A stretch of 64,000 bases of DNA from Portunus trituberculatus (taxonomy: Eukaryota > Arthropoda > Malacostraca > Decapoda > Portunidae). Below, one piece after another: positions 1-12,239 of the stretch. The stretch is from NCBI RefSeq assembly GCF_017591435.1, contig NC_059257.1:1610826-1674825 (forward strand), given 5' to 3'. The position numbers were made by a program, and so were the translations under genes. Position 1 is the first letter of the stretch. Each line of letters opens with the position of its first letter. The notes under the pieces are model-generated. The model ran no database searches. It was given only the letters and a program-made list of their open reading frames with translations, and was not told the DNA's origin.

Positions 1-70
<70 letters not shown>
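1..70. repeat. (AT)n followed by (AC)n microsatellite
   Basis: About 40 bases of AT dinucleotides run directly into about 30 bases of AC dinucleotides at the window edge. The tract probably continues upstream. Confidence 0.97.
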
Positions 71-74
<4 letters not shown>

Positions 75-1387
75 CTATCTTTTCAGCTCAGAATTGTTAT
101 AAATCAAATGCCTCTGTTGGAAATGAGACATTAAGATTATCATTATTTAATTTTTTTATGCCTTAGTCAACATGTACATAATATCAAAACAATAAAATCA
201 TATTGAAAGCTATGGTGTTTAAATTTTTTATTATAAATATTTTAGCCCACTGAAATTGTTGTGGAGTTGATAAACAGGAAGAGCTGCTGTTTCCAAAAAA
301 ATCATCACAAAAAAAAGTTACTTTCTTTATAGGAAGTTACTTTACAGATTTGTTGTAATTGGCAAGGCATAAAGAATAAGAAATAAAACTTGAGTAATTA
401 GGAGGAAACCAAATTGTGCAATTCACAGTATGTTCCATTTTTTTGAGAACTGGATGTAATAGCCATGACCTTGAGATGTGGCTAGTTCCGAGATGCACAT
501 CCAGCTGTATAATTCTCGTTCATTTATAGGTATTATGTGATGTAAAGAAATACTTGTTTAGTACACACATTATATGGTTATGGAGAGTGTATGTAAAGTT
601 GAGAATAAAAGCTTGAAAAATATGAAAATAAAATTCTGCAATTTAGTCTGACATCATTAGCTCTGAGAAAGGAAAAAAAGGGCAAGAATAAGAATTGTAT
701 TGCAGCCATGCTTCCATTATTTTCTTTTCTCATTTTATTGGAAAAAATAGATAAATAAAATAAATGCAACCTGACAAGCTCCATTTCTCTGACAAAGCAC
801 AACACTTCTATGTTTATCTCTCTTAACTCTCCAATCTTTTTGTTTTAGCAAGAATACTTCATAAAGTGTAGTGAGTCAGAGCTTGTGTGATTGCTTAATG
901 TTTGAGTATTACCTATCATATCTCACCAAGTTGAGCTGTGGTGAACTGAGCACCAGCAAAGTATATGGCACATGACTACTGATGGCATTATATGGAAATA
1001 AAGTTGTTACAGACGAGATAATAAAAAAAAAAAAAAAAGTAAACATCAAAAGAGCTGTGGAGATTACAGTGCACCTCCTTACTGCCTCTGACCTCATCAC
1101 TTGTATTAACCAATATCCAGTCAGGTCTTTGTCATCTCTGTCCAGTTGGTAGCATCTTAGTTCGAGTGGCATGTCAGGAATGAGTTTTTGCAGCACCAGC
1201 CTCTTATGGCAGTTGCCTCTGTGCAGAATGCACTTTTTTTTTTCTTTTTAGATTTTTGTTAGTACAGGTGATGTTTGGGACTTTGATGCCTTAGCATGAA
1301 GAGTAAGTATTTTATTACTCAAATTATTGTATAAAAAAGACAAAGAAATGACTGTGTTATTGGAGAATGGCCAAGTTATGTGCTTAG
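71..1387. other. A/T-rich stretch with no recognisable gene
   Basis: This stretch has short homopolymers (an A run near 1022-1038, a T run near 1231) and only short unconvincing ORFs on the minus strand. I see no protein family, TIR or RNA structure here. The right limit is where gypsy integrase similarity begins. Confidence 0.6.
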
Positions 1388-2170
1388 TTTGTGTTGGGAA
1401 ACACCCCTTACAGGTGGGCGCCCAGTGGCCAAGTCCACCGACAGGCGGAGCTCCTGACCGAACATAAGGCAGGCGGGAGTGTGCTTGGTCGCCTCGTGCA
1501 CTGCGGAGCAGTAAGCCATCAGCATGGCGGGCAACTTAACGTCCCAATCATCCTGCCCCGCCCCGCAGTACTTCGCTAGCTGCTGCAGAAGGGTCCAGTT
1601 GAACCTTTCCACCATCCCATCACTCTGGGGGTGGAGAGGTGTGGTCCGAGTCTTGCGTATCCCCAGCAGAGTGTAACACTCGCTGAAGACACGAGACTCG
1701 AATTCCCAGCCCTGGTCACTGTGCAGCTCGGCTGGCACACCAAAACGGGCGAAGAATTCACTCACTAACACTTCTGCCACTGTCTCTGCCTCATGGTTCA
1801 GGAGCGCATACGCTTCAGGCCACTTTGTAAAATAATCCATGGCCACACATATATAACGATTTCCACGGGGCGTAACAGGAAACGGCCCGGCTATATCAAC
1901 AGCCACTCACTCCATGGGCGCTCCCACTGTGTACAACTGCAACAGAGCATGGTTTCTATAGGCGGGCCCCTTCTTAGCACTACACACGTCACACGCCCTG
2001 CACCACTCACGCACGTCACTTCGCATGCCCACCCAGTAGCAGCGTTGGCGGAGACGGTGTAACGTGTGCCGCTCACCCACATGACCGCTCGTCACTCCCC
2101 CGTGCAGCTCTTTCAACACCTCAGCACGTAAAGCACAGGGCACCACCAGTAGCCATGCATCGCTCCCCAC
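1388..2170 (-). pseudogene. Ty3/gypsy integrase (zinc finger and catalytic core), broken
   Basis: Residues from 2170 downwards show an HHCC zinc-binding module (HxGxxSGHVGxxxT, then CRACDVC). A TGA at 1904-1906, probably a CGA-to-TGA transition, interrupts the frame. The next segment begins VAVDIAGPFP and carries the retroviral-type integrase core: first Asp in MDYFTKW, second in SDQGWEFES, then the HPQSDGMVERFN block with the catalytic Glu. Integrase would join retrotransposon DNA to the chromosome in the nucleus. Frame is lost again upstream, toward RNase H. Confidence 0.85.
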
Positions 2171-2504
2171 ACCCCCAGCCGCTTCCTAGTGCTTCACCAA
2201 CACTCCCCGCTCGTCCACTCACAATGCCTCCCACTGGTCAGTCAAGCACTTAGTGGCAGGGCTCTCCGCTACCACTTCTATCCAGCCAGGCTGTTCGCCA
2301 CCAGCCTCCAGCCAGCAGACAATGGGTGCAAGATCGGGGTCCATGCGCTGCGCCGCCCGCCACCGTTCATCGCACTCTGCGGCACCTGCAGATACCTGCA
2401 AGCAACGGCATGTGACGTCTGAAGGGGCGCCAGGTGAGTCGGCCTCACGCTGGCATGGACAAAGGGCATCTGGCTCCTTAACAGAGCAGTGTGAGCAACC
2501 TGCC

Positions 2505-3815
2505 TCACACGGGCGTCAGCTCAGGGCAACAGCGTTGCCATGCACACGCCCAGGCCGGTGCACGACGTGGTAGTTGAACTGCCCCAACCGCCCCAGCCAC
2601 CGTGCTAACTGTCCCTTTGGCACCTTCAGCGACTTCAACCACTGCAGAGCAGCGTGATCGATGCCACTGGACAGTGAACTCAGCGCCATAGAGGTAGGGG
2701 TGGAAGTGTTCCAGCGCCTTCACTACTGCTAGCAGCTCTTCTTGGGTTACACAGTAGTTGCGTTTGGGCTTGCTAAACTTGGCGCTGTAATACGCCACCA
2801 CATGCTCCTTCCCGTCCCTCACCTGTGACAGGACCGCCCTGACGCCTTCAGCACTGGCATCGGTGTCCAACAGGTATGGCAGCTTCGGGTCAGGATAAAG
2901 CAGCACCAGCGCCTCCGTCAGCGCCTTCTTCAGGCACTCGAACGCGGCCTGACATGCTTCGTCCCACTGGAAGTGTGCCCCTTTTCTGGTGAGGTGGTGC
3001 AGAGGGGCAGCCACTGTGGCAAAGTCAGGCACGAAGCGGCGGTAATAGGTGCACAGGCCCAGGTAACTCCGCACCTCAGCCACACTGGAAGGGACCAGCC
3101 AGTCTACCACTGCCGCCACCTTCTGCCAGTCTGTGCGCACGCCTTCCAGGCTCACCATGTGCCCCAGGAATGGCACCTCACGCTGGAACAGGAAGCACTT
3201 CTTTGGGCTGAGCTTGAGATTAGCCTTCCTCAGGTGCTGCAAAACCTCCTCCAGCCACGTCAGCTCCTGCTCGAAAGTGCCCCCGAACACGATGATGTCG
3301 TCCAGGTATACAAGGGCCATCTTCCACTGCAGTCCGTCCAGCACCCGTTCCATGAGGCACTCAAAACAGCCAGAGGCATTGCAGAGGCTGAAGGGCATGA
3401 CGTTGAACTGCCACAGCCCCTGCCCGAACGAGAAGGCTGTTTTTGGCTTGTCCTCATCCGCCATCTCCACCTGGTGATAGCCCGACTTCAGATTCAGGGT
3501 GGAGAACCAGCGGGCCCCCACCAGAGCGTCCAGCGTGTCGTCAATTCTCGGCAGGGGGTAAGAATCCTTCACAGTCACGTCATTCAGCGCTCGGTAGTCC
3601 ACACAGAAGTGCTGTGAGCCATCCTTCTTCTTCACCAGGACTACAGCTGACAACCACGGACTGTCTGACCGTTCTATCACCCCCTGCGCCTCCAAGTCAT
3701 TGATTGTGTGCTGCATCTCTTCACAGCGGGTTGGTGCAACACGACGAGGCGGGCACTCAATGAGCGCACTCGTCCCGGTGTTGATATGTGTGCTTGACAG
3801 GAGCACATCAACACG
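2505..3815 (-). pseudogene. Ty3/gypsy reverse transcriptase and RNase H, broken
   Basis: One open frame covers the RT and most of RNase H. Visible RT blocks are SPWLSAVVLVKKKDGS, FCVDYRALN, STLNLKSGYHQVEM, and the catalytic YLDDIIVFG; the thumb block FLGHMVS and the connection LGLCTYYRRFVPDF follow. RNase H starts with LDTDASAEGV and VVAYYSAKFS; near 2680 the frame shifts, so its end is read in another frame. The frame opens upstream into LTR-like sequence, so its first methionine at 3875 is not a real start. The protein would copy element RNA into DNA in the cytoplasm. Confidence 0.88.
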
Positions 3816-4128
3816 AGGCACACAATGGCAGGTAATGGCGGGCAATGACGGACAGAGAAACACCAGCTTACTCACGTCCTTTACTGAGTTCTCAGTTCAC
3901 AGTACATTGCAGAGCAGCCTACACACACACACACAGGGCATTCAGGCACTCACAGGCGTTCCCAGGGGCGGGCACAACAGCAGGCAGCACGTCTTAATCA
4001 CAGAGTGTGTGTCTCTCAGTCTTGCCTCGCACGTGCTCTCTTGCCGACTCTCTCCCCCGTGCCGCGCCAACACTCACAAAGCCAGCCCGCCCAAACACAC
4101 ATATGCACATACACACACATTCGTAACA
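3816..4128 (-). repeat. LTR-like 5' end of the gypsy element
   Basis: Read on the minus strand it begins TGTTACGAATG and has no coding similarity. It ends at the RT coding region near 3800 without an intervening gag. The boundary at 4128 is set by the end of the neighbouring MITE similarity. No second LTR is present in the window for comparison. Confidence 0.5.
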
Positions 4129-4187
4129 ATAAAATTACCAGAAAGTAAGCAGAATGAATATGGAAACATGGCCTGGTACTGAGAGGG
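4129..4187 (-). mobile_element. piggyBac-type MITE fragment
   Basis: Read on the minus strand from TTAA at 4188-4191, the sequence CCCTCTCAGTACCA and the next 45 bases align with the left end of the complete MITE at 48519-48731. Its inner part is cut off by the gypsy LTR-like end. No other half is found near 1388. Confidence 0.6.
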
Positions 4188-4403
4188 TTAATGATCAGTG
4201 GAGATTACTTTGTATTGCAATGTTAATAGACATTGTATAAGTACAGTAAGTCCTCGTTATATGGTACATATGCATTCCTGAAAACCTTTCCTCATATCGA
4301 ATGTACCATATACCGAACCCATTATAACATGTAATAATAGGGAATGCGTTCCAGCATGTCAAAAGTCACCCCTACAGAAATGAAGATACATGAAAATAAT
4401 CAG

Positions 4404-4408
<5 letters not shown>

Positions 4409-4480
<72 letters not shown>
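4409..4480. repeat. (TA)n tract, left side of nested chain
   Basis: A TA dinucleotide run joining the left end of element D to element A1. Confidence 0.97.
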
Positions 4481-4482
<2 letters not shown>

Positions 4483-5406
4483 GTAAAGTCCCGGGTTACG
4501 TCGGTCTCGAGTTACGTCAAACTCGTAGTTACGTCAGTCCACTATAAGACAATTTAAGATTAAAAAAATTGAAAATTTATAAATCGTAAAGTGCGGGATT
4601 TATTGTTATTGTTGGTGGTTGCCCGCCACACCGCCCGCCTCACGCTTGAATACAATAACACCCTGCCTCAGTTCCACCACACCTTCGCCCCTGGCAAGAG
4701 TGTTATCTTATTTCTGCGTTTACTGACTCAAGTTCTTAGTATCTTGCTCAATGGCACCAAAGAGAAAACTTCTTAGTGACAGCAGTGATGCTAAGAAAAG
4801 GAAAACCATTATGCTACAAGAAAATGAGGACATAATTAAAAGACATGAGAAGGGAGGCAGCAGCTGTGTGTGAGGGAGGGAAGAAAATGGGAAGCCCGTT
4901 ACCATGACAACGGGGAGGTTGACGACCTTGAGGGCTCGCACACCCATCACAACAATAACAACTCCGGAGCCTTCGCCTGGGCCACACGACACTCGCAGCT
5001 CACTTGCACCATCTGCGCCTGTCTGCTGATCCCTATTGCATTTCCTGCCCCGCTGCCCACGCTTCTACTCCCACCGCACTGCACTATGCTCCCAGCTGTC
5101 CGCCCTGGGCGTCACAACATTCGACCTGCCCACCCTCCTGGCGGCCTCAAGCGTCCATCCCTCTCAGCAACCTGCAGTCCTTTGCGTTCTTGGCCCTATC
5201 AACAAGAAAAACAAGCTTGTGTTTCATATTCCTACATAGTTGTAAATAACATAACAATATAACCTTTAACTTACCTGAATCACCATAAACAATGATTGGT
5301 TGAAAACTCGATAATATGCTTTGAAATGTACGGAAACTCGAGTTACATACAAAATCGACTTACGTCATGTTTCAGGAACGTAACTCTGACATAAACCGAG
5401 ACCTTA

Positions 5407-5409
<3 letters not shown>
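4481..5409 (+). mobile_element. Tigger-like non-autonomous element A1
   Basis: It starts CAGTAAAGTCCCGGGTTACG and ends in the near-complement ACCGAGACCTTACTG, with (TA)n on both sides. The 929-bp copy matches the ends of the long element E (15792-19506) but lacks most of the transposase gene. It keeps an N-terminal ORF at 4751-4873 (41 codons, beginning MAPKRKLLSDSSDAKKRKT) that stops soon after the deletion junction. A2 and A3 have the same junction. Confidence 0.85.
4751..4873 (+). pseudogene. Truncated Tigger N-terminal HTH fragment in A1
   Basis: A 40-residue frame beginning MAPKRKLLSDSSDAKKRKT contains a basic stretch and the first helix of a pipsqueak/CENP-B-type helix-turn-helix (LQENEDIIKRHEKG). 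It ends at a TGA just past the internal deletion. The first 35 residues match the start of element E's transposase at 16074 with few changes. The rest of the HTH and all DDE residues are missing, so it cannot transpose and probably cannot bind DNA on its own. Confidence 0.65.

Positions 5410-5410
<1 letters not shown>

Positions 5411-5487
<77 letters not shown>
5411..5487. repeat. (TA)n tract in unit 1
   Basis: TA dinucleotides between the A1 3' end and the first copy of the B 5' end. Confidence 0.97.
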
Positions 5488-5491
<4 letters not shown>

Positions 5492-5864
5492 CCGTAAAAT
5501 CCTCTTATCCGCATTCGAGTATCCGGCAACTTCAAGTATCCAGCACATTTTCCCCCGAGCCTTAAAATCAATAAAAAATCAATGTATACTCATAAAATCA
5601 ATTAAAATTCCCGCACGAGGCATACTTTGTCCCCTCGCCACCAGAGCGCACTGCTTTGCACCACCCGCGGCCCAGTGCACTGTGTTCACTCAGTAACTCA
5701 GTCCCACATGTTCACTGTTTATAGCCTGACGCCTGAATCACCATAAACAATGATTGGTTGAAAACTCGATAATATGCTTTGAAATGTACGGAAACTCGTG
5801 TTACATACAAAATCGACTTACGTCATGTTTCAGGAACGTAACTCTGACATAAACCGAGACCTTA

Positions 5865-5868
<4 letters not shown>

Positions 5869-5937
<69 letters not shown>
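5869..5937. repeat. (TA)n tract in unit 2
   Basis: TA dinucleotides between the second A-end copy and the second B-start copy. Confidence 0.97.
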
Positions 5938-5940
<3 letters not shown>

Positions 5941-6312
5941 TAAAATCCCTCTTATCCGGCATTCGAGTATCCGGCAACTTCAAGTATCCAGCACATTTTC
6001 CCCCGAGCCTTAAAATCAATAAAAAATCAATGTGTACTCATAAAATCAATTAAAATTCCCGCACGAGGCATACTTTGTCCCCTCGCCACCAGAGCGCACT
6101 GCTTTGCACCACCCGCGGCCCAGTGCACTGTGTTCACTCAGTAACTCAGTCCCACATGTGCACTGTTTATAGCCTGACGCCTGAATCACCATAAACAATG
6201 ATTGGTTGAAAACTCGATAATATGCTTTGAAATGTACGGAAACTCGAGTTACATACAAAATCGACTTACGTCATGTTTCAGGAACGTAACTCTGACATAA
6301 ACCGAGACCTTA

Positions 6313-6316
<4 letters not shown>

Positions 6317-6389
<73 letters not shown>
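6317..6389. repeat. (TA)n tract in unit 3
   Basis: TA dinucleotides immediately upstream of element B. Confidence 0.97.
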
Positions 6390-7503
<1,114 letters not shown>

Positions 7504-7675
7504 GCAACCCCGATTAACGAAGATTCACACAACGAAATTTCGCTATAACGAAGGTTTCATTTTACTACCATCTGCTCGTTTAACAAACACCAAACTCGCT
7601 TTAACGAAGTTTTATCCAGGTAATTTTTTTTCCAAATTTGAAAGCCCCACCGTATCATGCAAGCTGACAGGCTTT

Positions 7676-7852
7676 TGAATACACCAGGAGCTGCTGGTAC
7701 TAAGGCCTGCCTCAGGAGAAATCCTGAGACACCTGTAAAATAAAGATCAAGATCAAGCCTCTCGTGAACAACACAGGCTCTGCCAATACAAAGGCCTGAC
7801 TCAGAAGAAATTCTGCATCACCTGTACCATCAAGATCAAGATCAAGATCACA
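7676..7852 (+). repeat. Two ~85-bp related segments ending in GATCAA repeats, inside C1
   Basis: Both segments contain AAGGCCTG, then CACCTGTA, and end in short runs of AAGATC/GATCAA. C2 lacks them, so they were added after the C family formed. A short repeated hexamer tail is typical of some LINE or SINE 3' ends. The parent family is not recognised. Confidence 0.45.
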
Positions 7853-7936
7853 CGCACCACTCGCTGCCCAGTCAAAACATCAGCGTCACCAGCAGCTCAT
7901 CTTCCTTAGTTCAACTTACTACCAAAACGCCCTGCA

Positions 7937-8101
7937 ATGTGGCCTAACGTTCCTAAAAAGACCAGGAAGTGTCTTACTCTCGAAGTGAAGCTGGGTATTA
8001 TTCACAGACAAGAGAAAGGCCAGAAAACTAATAACATTGCTTCCCACCATGGCTTGACTCCATCTACTGTCTACTATTTTCAAGTCAAGAGACTCTATTA
8101 A
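7937..8101 (+). pseudogene. Tigger N-terminal HTH fragment in C1
   Basis: A 54-residue frame begins MWPNVPKKTRKCLTLEVKLG and contains the pipsqueak-type HTH: helix LEVKLGIIHRQEKGQ, then IASHHGLTPSTVYYFQ. A TAA ends it where Tigger proteins continue into the CENP-B-type second HTH. The following bases still carry a decayed helix (STMDKMESLVEMW) in another frame. It is a remnant of a transposase gene, not a complete protein. Confidence 0.65.
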
Positions 8102-8564
8102 GAAGGCTAGTGAGACCTCATCTTCCTTGCAAATTAAAAAGAACCACCAGAACTCGTGACTCTACAATGGATAAAATGGAAAGCCTTGTGGAAATGTGGT
8201 ACATAAGTTTTGTATGCAGTACAATGATGCGCACTTTGTTTACATTCTACAGGTTGCCGGTTAGTGTATTTCCCGTTTCACTCTCCCTCCCTTCATAAAG
8301 TTAAGATCATCAACATTATAAAGTTACGTACATACATACATTAGTGTACATTATAATGACTTAAATTAAACTACCTAAATGTTTAACTTCATAATTTTTA
8401 CTTTCATTAAACCTTTTACTGTACTATGATGCACTCTCGCTTTGTTTACTCTCAATGGAAGTTCAAATCAGGGGTTAAACTTGTTATAATCGGTTCGCTT
8501 AACGAAGTTTTGCTTAACGAAGTGTTTTTTTAGGAACGTAACCCCTCCGTTAAACGGGGGTTGC

Positions 8565-8567
<3 letters not shown>

Positions 8568-8646
<79 letters not shown>
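8568..8646. repeat. (TA)n tract
   Basis: TA dinucleotides between C1 and A2. Confidence 0.97.
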
Positions 8647-9586
8647 CAGTAAAGTCCCGGGTTACGTCGGTCTCGAGTTACGTCAAACTCGTAGTTATGT
8701 CAGTCCACTATAAGGCAATTTAAGATTAAAAATTGAAAATTTATAAATCGTAAAGTGCGGGATTTATTGTTATTGTTGGTGGTTGCCCGCCACACCGCCC
8801 GCCTCACGCTTGAATACAATAACACCCTGCCTCAGTTCCACCACACTGTCGCCCCTGGCAAGAGTGTTATCCTACTTCTGCGTTTACTGACTCAAGTTCT
8901 TAGTATCTTGCTCAATGGCACCAAAGAGAAAACTCCTTAGTGACAGCAGTGATGCTAAGAAAAGGAAAACCATTATGCTACAAGAAAAAGAGGACATAAT
9001 TAAAAGACATGAGAAGGGAGGCAGCAGATGTGTGTGAGGGAGGGAAGAAGAAAATGGGAAGCCCGTTACCATGACAACGGGGAGGTTGACGACCTTGAGG
9101 GCTCGCACACCCAACACAACAATAACAACTCCGGAGCCTTCGCCTGGGCCACACGACACTCGCAGCTCACTTGCACCGTCTGCGCCTGTCTGCTGATCCC
9201 TATTGCCCTTTCCTATTGCATTTCCTGCCCCGCTGCCCACGCTTCTACTCCCACCGCACTGCACTACTCTCCCAGCTGTTCGTCCTGGGCGTCACAACAT
9301 TCGACCTGCCCACCCTCCTGGCGGCCTCAGGCGTCCACCCCTCTCGGCAAATTGCAGTCCTTCGCATTCGTGGCCCTAATCAACAACAAAAACAAGCTTG
9401 TGTTTCATATTCCTACATAGTTGTAAATAATATAACAATATAACCTTTAACTTACCTGAATGACCATAAACAATGATTAGTTGAAAACTTGATAATATGC
9501 TTTGAAATGTACGGAAACTCGAGTTACGTACAAAATTGACTTACGTCATGTTTCAGGAACGTAACTCTGACGTAAACCGAGACCTT

Positions 9587-9590
<4 letters not shown>
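8647..9590 (+). mobile_element. Tigger-like non-autonomous element A2
   Basis: A 944-bp copy of family A with ends CAGTAAAGTCCCGGGTTACG and ACCGAGACCTTATTG and (TA)n on both sides. It contains the same truncated N-terminal frame (8915-9037, 40 residues) and the same deletion junction as A1. It differs from A1 by scattered substitutions and a short 9200s insertion (CCTATTGCCCTTT). Confidence 0.87.

Positions 9591-9676
<86 letters not shown>
9591..9676. repeat. (TA)n tract
   Basis: TA dinucleotides between A2 and A3. Confidence 0.97.
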
Positions 9677-9679
<3 letters not shown>

Positions 9680-10201
9680 TAAAGTCCTAGGTTATGTCAG
9701 TCTCGAGTTACGTTAAACTCATAGTTACGTCAGTCCACTATAAGGCAATTTAAGATTAAAAAAAATTGAAAATTTTTAAATCATAAAGCACGGGATTTAT
9801 TGTTATTGTTGGCCGCCAGGCGTCACTAGTGGTTACCCGTCACACCGCCTGCCTCATGCTTGAATACAATAACACCCTGCCTCAGTTCCACCACACCGTC
9901 GCCCCTGGCAGGTGTTACACCACTTCTGCGTATACTGACTCAGTATCTTGCTCAATGGCACCAAAGAGAAAACTCCTTAGTGAAACACTTTAAACACTTT
10001 ATTATACCTACATAGCAATTATATGTATTATACATGGGAAAAATTTGTAGGTAACCCATATGAAGCAGAACTTGCTTTTTGGGCAGTATATTATTAGGTA
10101 TTCTAGTCGTCCGTTGACATACATATGTGATATTCGTTATGTAAAACTTTCTACCCCTTTACAACCTTATTTTGAAAATGTTTACAAGGACAATGGCATT
10201 G

Positions 10202-11990
10202 TTATTGATAGTGATCAAGAATATACTGTTTATAATGTTTTTTAAAAGTGCGTAGTGTAGGCAGTTGTTGAATGTGACTGGGCACAGAATTCCAAATTTT
10301 GGGACCAGAATAAGTTAAAGAATGTTGGAAGAGTGACAGGCTGTGTTGTGTAACACGGAGATATTCGCGGGTTCGGGTGGGATAATTGTGTTGTGGTAGT
10401 AAGGCTGTCATATTACCTCTGTTAACTGATTTGTACATATAGATACCAATTAGTAATTTATTTATATCAAACAGTTTGAGGATTCTCATGCTTTTGAATA
10501 AGGGTTGTGTGTGATCAAAATAACCATGGTTAGAGATAATCCTAATTATTTTTTTTCTGTAAACGAAATAAGGAAAGGAAATGTGTGGGATATGTGTTGC
10601 ACCAAATTGGTGTGCAATACTGAAAATATGGTAATACATGGGCATTGTACATTATTTGTAGGACATTGCTTGGCATTAAGTGTTTTACTTGGTATAACAA
10701 TGATATATTCCTTGATAATTTGTGACTTACGTATGAAATGTGTGGTTTAAATGTCATATCTTCATCAAATGTAATACCTAACATTTTGTGTTGTTTAGTT
10801 TTTGCAATGACAAAATTGTCATATTTTAGAGGTGGCAGTGCATCTATTGTTTTGTTAGTAAATAACATGTAATACGTTTTATTTTTTATAGTTAGTCTAT
10901 TACTAACACACCATTTGTATAGGATTTCTAGATCAGTATTAGCAGTTTCAATCAATGATATAGGGTGATGTATAGGGTCGAGTCATCAGCAAAAAGTACT
11001 GAGTTAAGTCGGGGAAATATCTGAGGAAGATCATTAATGTAAATAAGAAATAGAATAGGACCTAACACACTGCCTTGTGGAACTCCATATTTTATGTTTA
11101 AAGGTGAAGATATGTGAGTCAGAATCTTAGTAGATTGTGTTCTGTTGGAGAGATCATCTTTAAACCAATCATATATTACACCACGGATACCATAATGTTT
11201 TAATTTCTGAAGTAATATATCATGTTTAACCATATCAAAAGCCTTACTGAAATCAATGAAAATACTAAGTAGGGAGTGTTGTAAATCTAAAGTGGAATAT
11301 ATATTTTCAGAGAGGATGTTTAATGCATGGAAGGTACTCAAATTTTGTCGAAAACCAAATTGTTCGAACGTTATAATAGATTTACTTTCAAGAAAGTTTA
11401 GTAAGATTTTTTTCATCAATTTCTCAAAGATTCTAGAACAGGTGCTAAGCAATGATATTGGTCTGTAATTACCAAGCTTATCCTTTGCACCACTTTTATA
11501 AATTGGGATTACTGTAGCATATTTTAGTGACTGTGGAAATATACCCTGCTCGATAGACTGATTGAATAATATAGATAGTGGGATAGCTATTTGTTCACAA
11601 TTATCTTTTAATACAGATACAGGAATCTCTTTAGTATTTGAGTTTTTGTTTTTTAAGGATTTTATAACTGATGTAACATCATTGGAAATAACAGAAGGGA
11701 CACACATAGATGTAGGATAGTTACCTCGAAGAAACATAGTTGGATCAACAGTGGCTGGTGGTATGTTGTTATCAAGGTTAACAACAATATTTGTGTAATA
11801 TTCATTAAATACATTAGATATCTCAGAAGGAATTTTAAGTACTTTGTTATTTTGGGAAATATAACTTAGGTAAGTTTAGTGTGGTTGTTTTAAGTTGATT
11901 AATTCCATTCCAGATTTTTTTTGTATAATTTTTTAAATTTGTAAACATATTTATGTAGTAAGTCTTTTTTGCATTACTAATAATTCTATT
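10202..11990 (-). pseudogene. LINE J reverse transcriptase and C-terminal region
   Basis: The RT is read mainly in one frame (11737 to 10952). Visible blocks are VIPIYKSGAKDKLGNYRPIS, EQFGFRQNLST, IDFSKAFDMVKHDIL, YGVPQGSVLGPILFLIYIND and the catalytic LFADDSTLY. The frame then shifts; the thumb region (MLGITFDEDMTFKPHISYV) lies at 10955-10542 and the C-terminal segment with GPKIWNSVPSHI at 10645-10202. RT copies element RNA at the nicked target. At least two frame breaks make it a pseudogene, but the catalytic Asp pair is intact. Confidence 0.82.
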
Positions 11991-12239
11991 TAGCCTATTT
12001 CGAGATGATTTTCGGTGATAGCACCTATTTTATAATCTTTATATAGGTTGTTTTTTGTTTTAATTACCTTGATTATGTTTGATGTTATCCATGGGTTGTT
12101 CAGTCTTTTTTCAGAAACATTTCTAGTTTTTACCGGAAAACATTCTTTGTACAATGCCCTAATTTTATCAAAAAACTTACTAAAGTTGATGTTTACATCT
12201 TGTGAATTTAAGAGAGCATTCCAATGTATGTTATTAAGT

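Larger units (their letters stand above)
1388..4128 (-). mobile_element. Ty3/gypsy LTR retrotransposon, truncated and internally deleted
   Basis: On the minus strand the order is an LTR-like 5' end (from 4128), reverse transcriptase, RNase H, integrase zinc finger and integrase core, the order typical of Ty3/gypsy. The gag and protease regions are absent: LTR-like sequence runs straight into RT near 3800. No 3' LTR is visible; similarity stops inside or just after the integrase core near 1388. The copy is dead, with a frameshift in RNase H, further breaks between 2170 and 2505, and a stop in integrase at 1904-1906. Its 5' end begins TGTTACGAATG, consistent with an LTR terminus, and abuts a piggyBac-like MITE fragment at 4129. 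Confidence 0.85.

Noticed and set aside
2973..3617. A 214-aa plus-strand ORF
   Set aside because: It is the antisense of the gypsy RT frame, with no domain of its own.
3780..3815. Hairpin near the gypsy LTR/RT junction (TGTTGAT ... ATCAACA)
   Set aside because: The arms are short and imperfect, and the position gives no functional reading.
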